The notes below the pieces were generated by a model. That model was given only the letters and a program-made list of their open reading frames with translations. It ran no database searches and was not told the DNA's origin. The position numbers and the translations under genes were made by a program. A stretch of 64,000 bases of DNA, taken from contig NC_088204.1 of the NCBI RefSeq assembly GCF_037126465.1, positions 71,609,807-71,673,806 of the forward strand, given 5' to 3'. Positions 1 to 9,855 of the stretch are shown piece by piece (the first letter of the stretch is position 1; the number at the start of each line of letters is the position of its first letter). This stretch comes from Ornithodoros turicata (taxonomy: Eukaryota > Arthropoda > Arachnida > Ixodida > Argasidae).

Positions 1-47
1 CCGTGTTTCTCCACACTAAGAGCTAACAGAGTATTTCCTGTCTGAAC

Positions 48-583
48 TAGGGCAATTTGCCTTTTACCGCGGAAAAATGCAGAATTCATAGTTCCCTGCT
101 GCGGAATTCAGGATTTGCCGTAGCAGGAAAAGAAGGGCCTTAAATATGGGTAATATCAATCAATCATCAAATTATAACGAGATTCCTCGAACATTTAGAG
201 AGACGAAGGTGACGCAGCAGTTCTCATACTGAATATGGAGGTCAATCGAGATGAGACTGCACTTCTGACTATCCCAATGTCGACATTCACTATTTCCACG
301 GCAACAGCAACAACAACGCGCTCATAAATTTTGCAGATGTTGAAATGTCTTTCGGCAGTTATAAAATGACTGTAGCTGACAACAGCATTCACTGTCAGAG
401 GAGATCACGAGGTATCATGTAATGCTGAAGTTTATAGAACACTTTTTGTACCCACATCATCCAAGAAAATAATGTTTCCCGCTTCAAGCAGCCATTCACA
501 CCTTGCCGCGGAAAATCACTGAAGTTACGAGTCAGTGCTGCAGAATTCTGAATTTGCCGCAGCAGAAAACCGGGGGCCTTAAT
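48..583. repeat. Pair of diverged direct repeats
   Basis: Two blocks of roughly 95 bp, at about 48-143 and 495-583, share the order ttgccgcggaaaa, then a segment with gctgcggaattc or gctgcagaattc, then gatttgccg or aatttgccg, then gcaggaaaa and gggccttaa. They are diverged copies of one dispersed repeat lying downstream of the ARPC1 stop codon. No gene is visible in this stretch. Confidence 0.55.
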
Positions 584-602
584 CATCATTCTACGTATTT
601 TC

Positions 603-796
603 ATGAGAGCTGTTGCTGTCGTCTGCTACAGTAGTCGTGCGTCCTCCTTCTGCGCATTCAACATTCAAATTTCCATTGTCCAATCACGACGCAGGTCTAG
701 CAGGCTGATGAGTAGATCACGGATCTAGATCTAGCGGATCATGCGGATGAGTTCCTTATAGGGGTTTCCAATTATGACATGGTTGTTACAATCTAG
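603..796 (+). repeat. Dispersed repeat family A, copy 1
   Basis: About 195 bp related to copies at 19408-19601 (opposite orientation) and 29985-30176. Shared landmarks in order are ctgtcgtctgcta, gtagtcgt, a stretch ending in ccattgtcca, tccttataggggt, attatgacatgg and a terminal tctagcaggtc. The right end overlaps the stop codon of the ARPC1 reading frame. No coding capacity is seen. It is probably a nonautonomous DNA-element remnant. Confidence 0.7.
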
Positions 797-1087
797 CAGG
801 TCTTAATTGGGAGTTCCCCACTCTCTGTCAACAAGAACGGCAAAACTCCCATTACTGCAGCACCCCCATATCCCGCAGGGAAAGAAGATGTGGCTCGTAA
901 GAGCACCTTTAGGTCCCAGATGACGAGGTTGCCATCCATGCCGGAGGTGGTGAACTTGGTGGCTCCGTTCTTGGACCCTTGGTAGAGAGTCACGCTGGTG
1001 ATAGTGTTTTGATGGACCGTGTCCAGCAGCGTGTCTCCTCTACTCTCCATCGCGTGCTTGTCCATGTTGCGGAACTTCCTCATTGCG
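793..1087 (-). CDS. ARPC1: ARPC1 terminal coding exon with atypical C-terminus
   Basis: Acceptor ttgcag at 1091-1088, then [43 protein letters not shown]. After WDLK the family normally ends within about 13 residues (LESSIQGLRIM in vertebrates). Here it runs on through [15 protein letters not shown] and beyond, to a TAG at 795-793 that lies in the end of repeat family A. Either the tail is real and partly repeat-derived, or the true last exon lies to the left, with a weak gtgctc donor after WDLK. Confidence 0.8.
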
Positions 1088-4000
1088 CTGCAAGACCAGA
1101 GTTGCCATCGTTACAGCGACATATAGGAAATGCTGTTAGCTCAACACCAACGCAAAAGGAACGGGACTTGCATCCTTTGTGAGAGAGAGAGAGAGAGAGA
1201 AAAAAAAAAGCCCAATTTGTGCTTTTCCTCCGCTCTTCAATAAGGTCGACAATACGGAGCGGGCTCTCATTGGTCTCCTCAAACAATTTGTCCAATAAGA
1301 TCCTGTAAGAGACTGTGTGAGGAGACAAACCACTGTTGCACTTCTCAAAAAGGAAGCAGAGGGGAAGTGCAAATTGTGGTTTCTTAAGTTCATAAATCAC
1401 GAGGAATGCAATGGGTGAATCCAGTTCCTTTTGTGTTAGTGTCAAAGTAACAACACCTTTCATTCTGCAAGGAATTTTTGTACATTGGTACCCTTCTACT
1501 GCTACAATTATTTAGGGCCCACTTTATGAACAAACTATGTGTTTGAAATTAATTTCTTGGAGCTTCGTAATGCTTATTTTTTTAGGTTTATGGCTCCTGA
1601 AGTATAACCTTATTTCCCTCCCCCTCCAACTTAAAAAAAACTGAAAATTTGTACAGCCTTATTTGTACAACATGGAATAAAGCATGGAAGCACTTCTAAA
1701 GATGTCATACAACATTGCACAGGTTCTCAAACAGTGTCCCAGGGAACACAGGCATTCCACGGACTGCTTTCCTGGATCCCGCAGGCAGCTCCTCACCTAC
1801 GCTCTTCCCTGTGCATTTTTGGGGACTATCGGGTCGAGGGAGAGTACACAGTCATACTGTTTTGCTCTCTCTCATCAGTAGAGGCTTCTGGATTTCTTAT
1901 GGCAGCTTTATTCTTATCACACTGACTAAGCTGGTTCCCTGAGTAAGGGCTCCCCAGGGAGAAAAGTCCGAGAACCCACGCATTATGGGGAAAAAAAACT
2001 CTGTTGCAAGACTGTAGAGCCCGTGGCCGTTCCGCAAACATGTCCAAAATTCATCGAGTGTGTCCGAAAAAAAAAAAAAAAAATAAGAGTCACGGTTAAT
2101 CTTGAATGAGCTTTGTAGCTGGCAGAGGATCCCTTTCATTCTTTCTCCGAGTTCAGATATTCCACAAGGTAGCAAGAGGAGGGACGCAAAATTGTTTAAC
2201 GCTGCCCCGCACACACTCCTGATATACATACACACTACGCAGCATTTGCAGGATTCATTTCTCAGAGTCACGAGCTTCCTACCTGACTCCATCCACTTCT
2301 TTCTTCTGCGATTTGTCCAGTTTATCCACAAAGGTGAGCTGCCCGTTGGTATACTCGTACATCATTGGACAGCAGTCGTAACCCTGAAAGTGCGTAATCT
2401 GTCAGTTAACAATGCTCCATTGCGCTCTTCATTGGCAATGTGCATTCCATGAGGCTCATCACGAGACAAGTGAAAAGGGAACTGTAAGCTAGTATATCAT
2501 GGCCTTCTAGGCTGTATCTTTGTGGCAACGAAAAAAAAAATCAGAATCAAGGGAATCGGAACGTAAGCTGAAAAGCACCCAGCAGCAAAACATTTAAAAC
2601 TTCGCTACGCCTGGAACAATGCGACATAATAGGGAGTTTTAGAACAGCACTTGTTGGAAATGCAAATAAAAACGCAAACGCTATATCAGACACAACGAAT
2701 CTGTCTGCACGGTGCTTACAGAACAGTGTTTCTGTCACGTAAAGCTGCTGGCTCGCATTAGCCGCTCGCAGCACCGTTACGGTTAGGAGCGAAGACTTAA
2801 AAAAGAATGGAAAATCAAAAACAGAGGAACTATGAAAGATGAAAGTCACTGAAAAGGTTAGCCAGCTGTAGGACTCGAACCCGCATCTCCTGGATTGCCG
2901 GTCCAGGGCTCTACCAATTGAGCTAAGCTAACACGCCTTTTCAGCGACTTCCAAGGGTGCAGAACTACTTTTTCTAAGCATGTTTTGTTGTTCCTAATAA
3001 AGACATGGTATCGCGAGACAACTCCTGCTGTGATCCAAAGCCCAAAGTGCAGCATTCAGCGAACTTACTGCAACTAAGATCCTGGTGTTGGAGAGCCACG
3101 TGCAGGACACGAAAGGCAGAAACGGCGTCCGCACCGTGACGAGTGCTTGATTGCGGGTGGCATCCACCACGGAGACGCTGCTGTCGTGACCCACCCACGC
3201 CAGGCGGTTGCCGTCTGCCGAGAAGCTCACAGAGTGCACCCATCCTGCTGGTAGATATGTACCAATGTTACGGAAGAAAACCCCCCCCATTTCCATCGCA
3301 AAGCTCAACAGTTCAAGTACCGCTGCTATTGTAGTGAACAACCTCAACGACCACACATTTTGTCAGTTCAACCAGTACGTAGGGTTGCCACCTTTCGTAG
3401 TGAAAAATACCGGCTGAGGGAGAGGAGGTGGTATAGCGGGAAAGGGGAAATGCTCGCGGGAAAGCGAAAGTGGGTGAGGGGTGGATGAAGACAGACACAG
3501 ACAGAGAGATAATACAAGGAAAAATAAGTTCCTGTGTGTGGCTGAATCATTGATGTTAGAAATTGCTATAAACAGGTATGAACGGTACACTGGATCGTAT
3601 TGGAGCATCCGGATTGTTATTTACCCTGAAAAACGCATCGATGCACACAAACACTTCTTTGCAAGAGGAGATCTGATGGTTGTATACGGCCTAAGTTCCA
3701 TATGGCTCGACACAACCACCAATACCTTTGCACAACCACTGATCTTGTCCCCTCCGAACACAAGACTTGATGGATAACAACGATGATAATAATAAAAATG
3801 ACAATAACAATGATAATAATAATAATAATAATGAATAACTAAGAAAACGACTGTTGACTGCGGAGTTGGGACTTTGCTTCAGATTTATTCAACCTGTAGT
3901 GGAATGTTGAAGCGAAAACCTTGCAAAAGCCCCTGTGAAAGGTCTCGAGCCACAAATACCGGCAAAAGGCTGCCGGTATCACTTTCCTACCGGCAACCGG

Positions 4001-7000
4001 CAGAGCGAGCAAATAACCGGCCTTGCCGGTATAATACCCGCCTGGTGGCAACCCTACCAGTATTTCATATTTAGAGCCTGAAGTTTTCGGGAAATATCTT
4101 TTTCTAAATTTGGGGGGTAAAAATCGGGTACATAACCCTAAATAAACATGTGCTCTAAATTCACGCAAATTCAGGTGGAAAAACTTCCAGTACACTATAT
4201 TCGGGGACAAATCAGGCCCAGTTACTCAAACTAACTGTACTGAGACAATTGATGTTCTGAGCCTGTACTGGTTTGGCACGAACGGTGATGTAACCGCATT
4301 TTCTGCCAAACAAGTTAGTGTGCGTTCCTAGAGACGCCTCAGGGATGGGCAAGGATGGGCAAAAATCAGGTTTTACCCTAAGGAGGCAACCCTCAATTCC
4401 GGGTGCAAATTCGTGGAAGAATCGGGTTAAACCCCAAAACTTCAGGCTCTAATCATATTACGTTACACTGCAATTTGTTAGATGCACAAACATAAAACAC
4501 AGTCGAGAACATTTGTGTTACTAATAAGTAGACCATGGATCTCTACACAAATGCCTATTTTTTTCATGTGGTCCTAATAGTGCCTTTTCAATACAGGAGC
4601 ACGAACAGAGTGCTCAGGAACCTTGTGTATCGATTTAATAGTGCCTACAAATGGCTATTCCAGCGTTAGTGCCTAGTTTGGCGTAGATGCCTAAAACTCC
4701 GATTAAACATAGAAATCTGCCTACAAGTGGTGGCAAAACGCTGTTGACTACAGTCAGAGGTACGTATATCTCTCAGCGGACAATTGTGAGTGGGGTATGC
4801 CAGAAGATGGCAAGCAAAGAGGGAAGCCACTTCACACATTTTTTTAATGTGAATATTTTACGTGCTAGCTCTAAAATCACACAAATGTGTTCTACATGGT
4901 CTCGGTAGACTCTGTTTTTGCAACGCGATCAGTGAAGGAGCAACAGTTTGAAGCATGCGGGCGCACAACGTTGTGACTCTGAGGTATCATTCATCCACCT
5001 AAGCCAATCACAGACTTCCTCTGATTTCTGGGTGGAACCGACTCGTAGATGTCTACTTGTCTAGAAGTGTAATTACAGTAGAACCTTGATACAGGGAACG
5101 TGCATACAGTAAAGATATGGATTTTATGAAGATGCCTATGTAGAAGTAGAACTGCGGTCCCTCATCTGGAACCCCAACCATGAATTACTGATTTGTGGGT
5201 ATACAGTGGGGATCTATTTAAACGGAACCTCAAGAGACCTGGGAAATCTGTTCCATTTATCGTGAGTTCCATTTACTGAGTTGTGTGCGAGATGTTAAAT
5301 GGTGCAATTTCCAGGAGTGCGGAAGCTGCAAGCAGTCTTTATGCACATTGCTGCAACAAAGGCAAGGAACACACACACAATTTTCACAATTTTCAACTGT
5401 ATTCTTGTCCTCATTGAGATGTTAGACTATCCTTGCGTTTGCTGACCAAGAGCGAGAGAGGCTCCGCCTCCTGGATGCGAGCCAATAGGAGGACGCGGAG
5501 GGCAGGCACTTCCCATGCCCCTGCTATCGCCTAAGAGACGGCGCAGCGTTACCGTTACTTCGCGTGTCGCAAGGCTTCTGCCATGATGCACCAATCTAAC
5601 CAACGGCTTCACCATCCGTTAACCGGCATACGTGCGACTCTCGCTTGGCGTCGTTCCCATGGTGACGGACGGCGAAGCCGTCAGTTAGATTGGTGCACCA
5701 TGGCAGAAGCCTTGCGGCAGGCGAAATAACGGTAGTTACGCTCCTGTCCAAGCCTCATTGAGCCGTTGGTTAGATTCGTGCGCCATGGCAGAAGCCTTGC
5801 CACACATAAGACAAAGGTAATGCTGCGCCATTTCTTAGGCGAGAGCAGAGGCCTGGGAAGTGCCTGCCCTCTGCGCCCCCCTATTGGCCGGCAGCGCTTG
5901 GTCGGCAAATGCAAGGATAGTCGTACCAAGCATTACTCAAGCTCTTTGTAGTCACAGAGTCCAAGTCTTTTTCTTTGCGGCCCAAAACATGAAGCACTAA
6001 AGTCATTACACAGCTCGTCCTCTTCGCTAGGAGTTCTTGTTATCGTACTTTTCAGCATCCCTTACTTCATCGCAAGCGCCATTTTTGTGTAGCAACCACT
6101 CTCAAAATTGTTGATAACTTCGATCTAGCTTTGAAGGTCAGGAGCATGATGTGCGCGCTTCTGCGATGCCGTTGGGAATGGTATTCACTACTGTTAACAT
6201 ACTAAAACTAATTACGGCCGTACCACTGGCGGAGAGCTCAAGCTGCGACGCGCTTAGCGATCATGCTCTGAAATGTTCAGTCAATTCTTTTTTCTGTTCC
6301 GTTTACGCAGTGATGTAAACATTTTCGTTACGTTTCATGGGAAAATTTTTGCACTGCATAAATACGAATCCAAACAACCATGTGGCTGTTGTTCTGTTAA
6401 AGCAATAATTCCGTGTAGTGAGATTCCACTGTACTGAGAGATACCCGTCATAGGCTTCGTCGTGCTGAATACAAAAAGGTGGAAAACATACCTCCGGCAT
6501 TTGACATCTCAGCCAGCAAATGACCAAAGGTGGAAGCCTTTTCTCCCCAGGGTGTGGGTTCGGGTGCACTTTCTACCTCTTTGACGTACGCGGAAAATAT
6601 CCTGAAAAATGCACAAAGTGTTAGGTTCCTGCTGGGCCAGGGGCCCAGAGGGGTTTTACCTAGCTCTGAAATCTGTTGAACCGCAGGCCAAGAGACAGTT
6701 GTTGGGATGCCAGTCTAAAGAGGTAACTGTAGACTTGATCTGCTTCTTGATGTGTTTGCTCAGCCACCAGTTGTGGTCCTCCTCAAAATAGCACACGGAC
6801 ACCAGCTTTGCACCACAGCCCACAGCAAACTTGTCTTCTGCAAGTGCACGATTTGGTCAAGGCACCCCTCAATCACGAAACATGTCTAACAAAATTTCAT
6901 TTCGTTCCAAAGTTAACCACCAATCAAAAAATCGTCACTACTCGTACGATATCATGGAGCCGTACATGGAAGAAATGTATTCAAAATGAGCACTACTCTG

Positions 7001-8572
7001 ATTTAAAGGGGCAATAAACAGGTATATGAGGCGCACTTTTTTAAAGTGCATTGCGATACGTTGCCGACGGTGAACGTTTTCAAAAAACGTGTCAGAAAAA
7101 TGTAAATAGTGTCTCCAAATCAACTGAATATTCGCCGTACTCTTTCGCCCTCATGCCCCGCCCTGCGACGTCCTGGTGGCAATAGCGACACGTCATTTTG
7201 ATGTCGCGCGTCATCAGCCATTTAGAATGCATTTCCTACAGGTTTTGTTGCTTTTCTTGGCACCATACCGTTTGAAACACCATGCAAAACCCGCTGATAA
7301 AACTACCTACTGTTGGGATCCGTGGCCGTTTGGGCCCGAAACGACGCTGCGCAAACTTCACTGCAACAGCCCTGTGGGGAGTTTGACTGTGCCGACAGTT
7401 TTGTCCGAAAATTTGGAATGTCCAAGTTGCCAGTCAGTGGCTGTATTTCCCCCATGAAGACATTGTGCGTGGCACATTTGAAGTAACTAACATCCAGGAA
7501 GCGTGCAGCGGCAGATGACGTCTGTGTCTGGGCAACCCAAAGAGCTGCAGTTTTGTTTTGTGCACGCGTTTCGTGCTCGCGCATTCGTTGTCTGCACCTG
7601 TGTCCGAGCCTTTTAACAAATAAACTGAACTCCTCTTCTGCAATCTTCGCAGATACGTAATCGGACACAGCGGCAACAGATCGTTCCCATTAGTATATAC
7701 AGTGAACCCCCGTTAATATGACCCCCGATAATCTGACAATTCCGCATTATGACCAAAATTTTCGGGAAAGACCATGGTCATAATAACGAGGGTTCACTGC
7801 ATACAGTGAACCCCCGTTATTATGACCATGGTCGTTCCAAAAAATGTTGGTCACAATGCGGAATTGTCATATTAAAGGAGGGATTTGCGGAGGTTTCACA
7901 GCATTGTCCCCCCCCCCCCCCCAAGAGTATGGTCGTAGAGCGCGTATGTCAGATTATTGGGTGTCATATTAACGGGGGGGTATCACTGTACTGTACCCCA
8001 GTTAATAAAGTTACGCTTAACGCAATCCCGAACAGACCCACCTTGCGGGGACCACCGCACACACGTCGCCGCCCTGTTGATTCTCAGGAGTACCAGGACG
8101 GGGTTCCACTCGTCCCCCTTCCCATGCTGCGAAGGACCCAGGGTCCAGACGTACGCATTCCGATCAGCAGCGCAGGTCACAATACGGTTGGTGCGCGGAG
8201 CCCAGTCGATGCTGGTCACTCTGAGCTCGTGCTGGGTAAGCGTGCACGTGCGATTCCACCGGCTCCCTTCCCGATGGTGGAGTTCCACTTCCGCATTGTT
8301 CAAGCTCAGCGCTAGTTCTGGACAATAGGAGCATCACTTAGTACTCTGCTTGGATGCAGCATCATGATACACTGCAAATCAATACCACAAGCAGGAGGAA
8401 GCAAAAGATTGAAAAGTGGGAGACACCAATGCAGATGAGCTTGATAACTAAGAGAAGGGAGGTCTTTAATGTGAGACGAAGAATATGATAATCACCTGTC
8501 CTATCCTTGTTCCAAGCGTAGCACGTTATCGGTGCCACGCCAAAGTTGTGAACTTCCATTCTTCGAGAAGAA
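793..8572 (-). CDS. ARPC1: ARPC1, Arp2/3 complex 40/41-kDa WD40 subunit (7 coding exons)
   Basis: This gene encodes the seven-bladed WD40 subunit of the Arp2/3 complex, which nucleates branched actin filaments in the cytoplasm. Joining 8559-8496, 8317-8042, 6837-6660, 6601-6492, 3244-3069, 2383-2283 and 1087-793 gives one open frame of 399 codons with GT-AG boundaries and matching phases throughout (my own joining; 1,200 nt including the stop). Residues typical of the family include [12 protein letters not shown] near the start, [74 protein letters not shown] and HQNTITSV. The animal protein is usually about 370 residues; the excess here is a C-terminal tail of about 25 residues that looks unlike the family. 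An acceptor just before the first coding exon (after 8573) implies an upstream noncoding exon that I could not place. The introns are full of repeats. Confidence 0.95.
1090..1466 (-). repeat. Dispersed repeat family B, copy 1
   Basis: The reverse complement (gaatgaaaggtgttgttac..., acacaaaaggaac, ttgagaagtgc) aligns with 18177-18480 on the plus strand (gaatgaaagatgctgttac..., acacaaaaggaac, tcaagaagtgc). The copy begins within a few bases of the ARPC1 last-exon acceptor. Frames of 127 and 60 residues arise from it, but the similarity is at the DNA level and I see no protein family. Confidence 0.65.
1181..1210. repeat. (GA)n/A-rich simple repeat
   Basis: About nine GA units followed by a run of A, inside repeat family B. 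Low-complexity DNA only. Confidence 0.9.
2283..2383 (-). CDS. ARPC1: ARPC1 coding exon 6
   Basis: 101 nt between acceptor ctttcag and donor gtagga. It reads [20 protein letters not shown] followed by [13 protein letters not shown]. It joins exon 5 as ...ILVA-GYDCCP, the counterpart of VAAGHDCCPMLF. Confidence 0.94.
2843..2950 (-). repeat. tRNA-like element bounded by 15-bp inverted repeats
   Basis: The ends aagtcactgaaaagg (2843-2857) and ccttttcagcgactt (2936-2950) are inverted repeats matching at 14 of 15 positions. Between them the minus strand (2932-2857, 76 nt) folds as a tRNA. It has a 7-bp acceptor pairing (one G-U), a D arm GCTC/GAGC, and an anticodon stem CTGGA/TCCAG with loop CCGGCAA (GGC in the anticodon place). 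It also has intact pol III boxes (TAGCTCAATTGG and GGTTCGAGTCC). Against a working tRNA: the base before the anticodon is C rather than U, and four extra bases sit between T arm and acceptor. It lies in an ARPC1 intron. It is more likely a tRNA-derived mobile repeat than a tRNA gene. Confidence 0.75.
3069..3244 (-). CDS. ARPC1: ARPC1 coding exon 5
   Basis: 176 nt. It encodes [20 protein letters not shown], then [20 protein letters not shown] and the [18 protein letters not shown] segment. It ends at a strong gtaagt donor in phase 0. Translation past the donor is the intron read-through seen in a longer open frame to 2994. Confidence 0.94.
3380..4056. mobile_element. Nonautonomous TIR element, 677 bp
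   Basis: Terminal inverted repeats tagggttgccacc (3380-3392) and ggtggcaacccta (4044-4056) match exactly over 13 bp. Just inside are ataccggc and gccggtat. The flanks ccagtacg (3372-3379) and ccagtatt (4057-4064) look like a decayed 8-bp target duplication, suggesting a hAT-type element. The interior has an ATAAT-rich microsatellite at 3782-3838 and no transposase. It sits in an ARPC1 intron. Confidence 0.7.
3782..3838. repeat. AT-rich microsatellite (TAA/ATAAT)n
   Basis: Runs of ataataata with tgataa interruptions, internal to the TIR element at 3380-4056. Confidence 0.9.
4060..4450. repeat. Diverged aaatcgggt repeat fragments
   Basis: Words such as taaaaatcgggt, aaaaatcaggttttaccct, aatcgggttaaacccc and ttagagcctgaagttttcggg recur in both orientations here. 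They resemble the better-preserved copy at 40140-40620 and a fragment near 32400-32470. No gene is visible between here and the foldback element at 5426; that stretch is otherwise unremarkable AT-rich intron. Confidence 0.5.
5426..5925. mobile_element. Foldback/MITE-like element, 500 bp
   Basis: The outer arms, about 110 bp each, are inverted relatives: gactatccttgcgtttgctgacc near 5426 against ggtcggcaaatgcaaggatagt ending at 5925. Inside them are gggcaggcacttccca and tgggaagtgcctgccc, and tcgcctaagaga and tttcttaggcga. Centrally the block gccatg(a/g)tgcaccaatctaa occurs in both orientations around 5580-5705 and again at 5770-5800. There is no long frame and it lies in an ARPC1 intron. Confidence 0.75.
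6492..6601 (-). CDS. ARPC1: ARPC1 coding exon 4
   Basis: 110 nt between acceptor ttttcag and donor gtatgt, in phase 2 and out phase 1. It encodes [19 protein letters not shown] followed by [18 protein letters not shown], the segment that in vertebrate ARPC1 reads FSAYIKEVDE...TPWGSKMPFGQLM. Confidence 0.93.
6660..6837 (-). CDS. ARPC1: ARPC1 coding exon 3
   Basis: 178 nt between acceptor cttgcag and donor gtaaaa. It reads [20 protein letters not shown], then [10 protein letters not shown], then [16 protein letters not shown] and TDFRAR. All of these are conserved ARPC1 positions. It falls between two short in-frame stops, so it is easy to miss by ORF length alone. Confidence 0.93.
7700..7799. 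mobile_element. TIR MITE, 100 bp (first of two neighbours)
   Basis: The ends cagtgaacccccgttaatat and the inverted counterpart ataacgagggttcactg show a Tc1/mariner (pogo/Tigger)-like terminus with a central catgg-containing core. It has no coding capacity. Its family twin begins four bases downstream. Confidence 0.7.
7804..7988. mobile_element. TIR MITE, 185 bp (second neighbour)
   Basis: Begins cagtgaacccccgttatt after TA and ends gtgtcatattaacgggg...tatcactg before TA, consistent with a TA target duplication. It contains a run of C at 7909-7922. It ends only about 50 bp from the ARPC1 exon boundary at 8042, so it lies in the intron close to the splice donor. Confidence 0.7.
8042..8317 (-). 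CDS. ARPC1: ARPC1 coding exon 2
   Basis: 276 nt, entered in phase 1. The acceptor at tgtccag gives ...[11 protein letters not shown], which matches the family better than the closer ctag six bases downstream. The exon covers blade 1 and part of blade 2, with IDWAP and RNAYVW, and ends WSPQ at a gtgggt donor. Confidence 0.93.
8496..8572 (-). CDS. ARPC1: ARPC1 coding exon 1 (start codon at 8559-8557)
   Basis: An acceptor ttgcag precedes 8572, so 13 bases of 5' UTR lead to the ATG at 8559-8557. The exon encodes [21 protein letters not shown] plus one base, and ends at a gtgatt donor. The Met was chosen because PITC-AWN-DRT sits about 10 residues from the start in known ARPC1 proteins. Confidence 0.9.
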
Positions 8573-9166
8573 CTGCAATGAAGAAACGATGAACTTGAGG
8601 TCGTAAATAAAATTTCGCATGACAGAAGTGACAAGTTGCGGAATCAAAACAATTGTGCGCGTTGATTTTTGTATCACTGCTGTAGGTATTGCTTTGATTG
8701 CTTCGAAATCCGCAATTTTTATTCCACCGTAATATTCTGTCATTTTTTAGTCCCCATAGTTTTTTCTGCTCATCTTTTTCTACACTACTGAAGACTGGAA
8801 TGGTCTTCTGTGGTTGTTAGTTGCTATCGTAGGTTTTAATCCGTTGAGGAGGGAACTTCCCAGTGTCCTCGGTGCACGTCGACTATTTTCTTTGTTTCAT
8901 TCTTATCAGTAATATTTCGTTGAAACGTCTTTTATGGTACTCTTCCCTCATATAATGCAGGTGCATGTCTTAAAGTTAATACCATTAACACATCAAGCTG
9001 CTTTTTCGAAAATTACTGTTGCTACAAAACTAGTAATATGATCACAAAAAGGTCGAAACAGCACACCAGCTAAAACTGCCAGAAAGCTCTCTACTAGTTT
9101 ATGAACCACTCAGTGTGACAAAACGTGCAGCTAATCATATTTGTGGGCCACTCCTTTACAGACACC
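8573..9166. other. Gene-free stretch upstream of ARPC1 coding exon 1
   Basis: This should hold the remaining 5' UTR exon or promoter of ARPC1, because an acceptor ends at 8573, but I see no convincing TATA box, CpG cluster or donor to assign. Confidence 0.4.
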
Positions 9167-9252
9167 AGACACCACTGTAATAGGAAAAAAATAGCCGGAG
9201 CTCTTTGGCTGCACGTACAGCATATGTCTGTAACTCAAACATCGCCATGCCA

Positions 9253-9297
9253 GTACTGGACAGCTGTTTCGGCCTTCTTGGACCTCATCAGCAGTAC
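9253..9297 (-). ncRNA. Hammerhead ribozyme, inverted copy
   Basis: Exact mirror of the plus-strand motif about the palindrome centre, so it shares the full core and stems on the minus strand. A transcript crossing both arms would pair the ribozymes with each other instead of folding each one. Confidence 0.85.
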
Positions 9298-9389
9298 GCA
9301 GGCAGGCAACGTTTGAGTGGATGGCGTCAGAAGGTCACGTAACGTTACGTGACCTTCTGACGCCATCCACTCAAACGTTGCCTGCCTGC

Positions 9390-9434
9390 GTACTGCTGAT
9401 GAGGTCCAAGAAGGCCGAAACAGCTGTCCAGTAC
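9390..9434 (+). ncRNA. Hammerhead ribozyme, copy 1
   Basis: Core CTGATGA at 9396-9402. Stem II is GGTC/GGCC (9403-9406 with 9413-9416, one G-U pair) and has loop CAAGAA. GAAA is at 9417-9420. A15.1-C-A-G / C-T-G-T forms a stem III that is palindromic with almost no loop (9420-9427). The cleavage base is C9428. Stem I pairs 9429-9434 (CAGTAC) with 9390-9395 (GTACTG), all six pairs Watson-Crick. Past an internal loop, GGCA (9436-9439) can pair with TGCC (9383-9386), as in natural type I hammerheads. Predicted cleavage falls between 9428 and 9429. Confidence 0.9.
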
Positions 9435-9622
9435 TGGCATGGCGATGTTTGAGTTACAGACATATGCTGTACGTGCAGCCAAAGAGCTCCGGCTATTTTT
9501 TTCCTATTATACTTCACTGGCTTTGCACTGGGCTTTCAGTGAGTGAGTTATCTCACCCTGACGGGAGGAATCACGTGTTACGTGACCTTCTGACGCCATC
9601 CACTCAAACGTTGCCTGCCTGC

Positions 9623-9667
9623 GTACTGCTGATGAGGTCCAAGAAGGCCGAAACAGCTGTCCAGTAC
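9623..9667 (+). ncRNA. Hammerhead ribozyme, copy 2
   Basis: Same motif 233 bp downstream, with the GTC site ending at 9661. Cleavage here and at copy 1 would release a 233-nt RNA (9429-9661) with ends suited to circularisation. Confidence 0.9.
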
Positions 9668-9855
9668 TGGCATGGCGATGTTTGAGTTACAGACATATGC
9701 TGTACGTGCAGCCAAAGAGCTCCGGCTATTTTTTTCCTATTATACTTCACTGGCTTTGCACTGGGCTTTCAGTGAGTGAGTTATCTCACCCTGACGGGAG
9801 GAATCACGTGTTACGTGACCTTCTGACGCCATCCACTCAAACGTTGCCTGCCTGC

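Larger units (their letters stand above)
9178..9509. repeat. Near-perfect palindrome, two 166-bp arms
   Basis: The sequence 9178-9343 is the reverse complement of 9344-9509, centred on aac|gtt within cacgtaacgttacgtg. Reading outward I found no mismatch until the arms end at taatagg on the left. The right arm is the first part of the 233-bp direct repeat that follows, so the left arm is an inverted copy of that unit. Confidence 0.92.

Noticed and set aside
2857..2932. Functional tRNA-Ala(GGC)
   Set aside because: The base before the anticodon is C instead of the invariant U, and four extra bases interrupt the T arm to acceptor junction; better explained as a tRNA-derived repeat.
7749..8315. 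188-residue plus-strand open frame
   Set aside because: It runs through two MITEs and antisense to the conserved ARPC1 exon at 8042-8317, which carries the real protein on the other strand.
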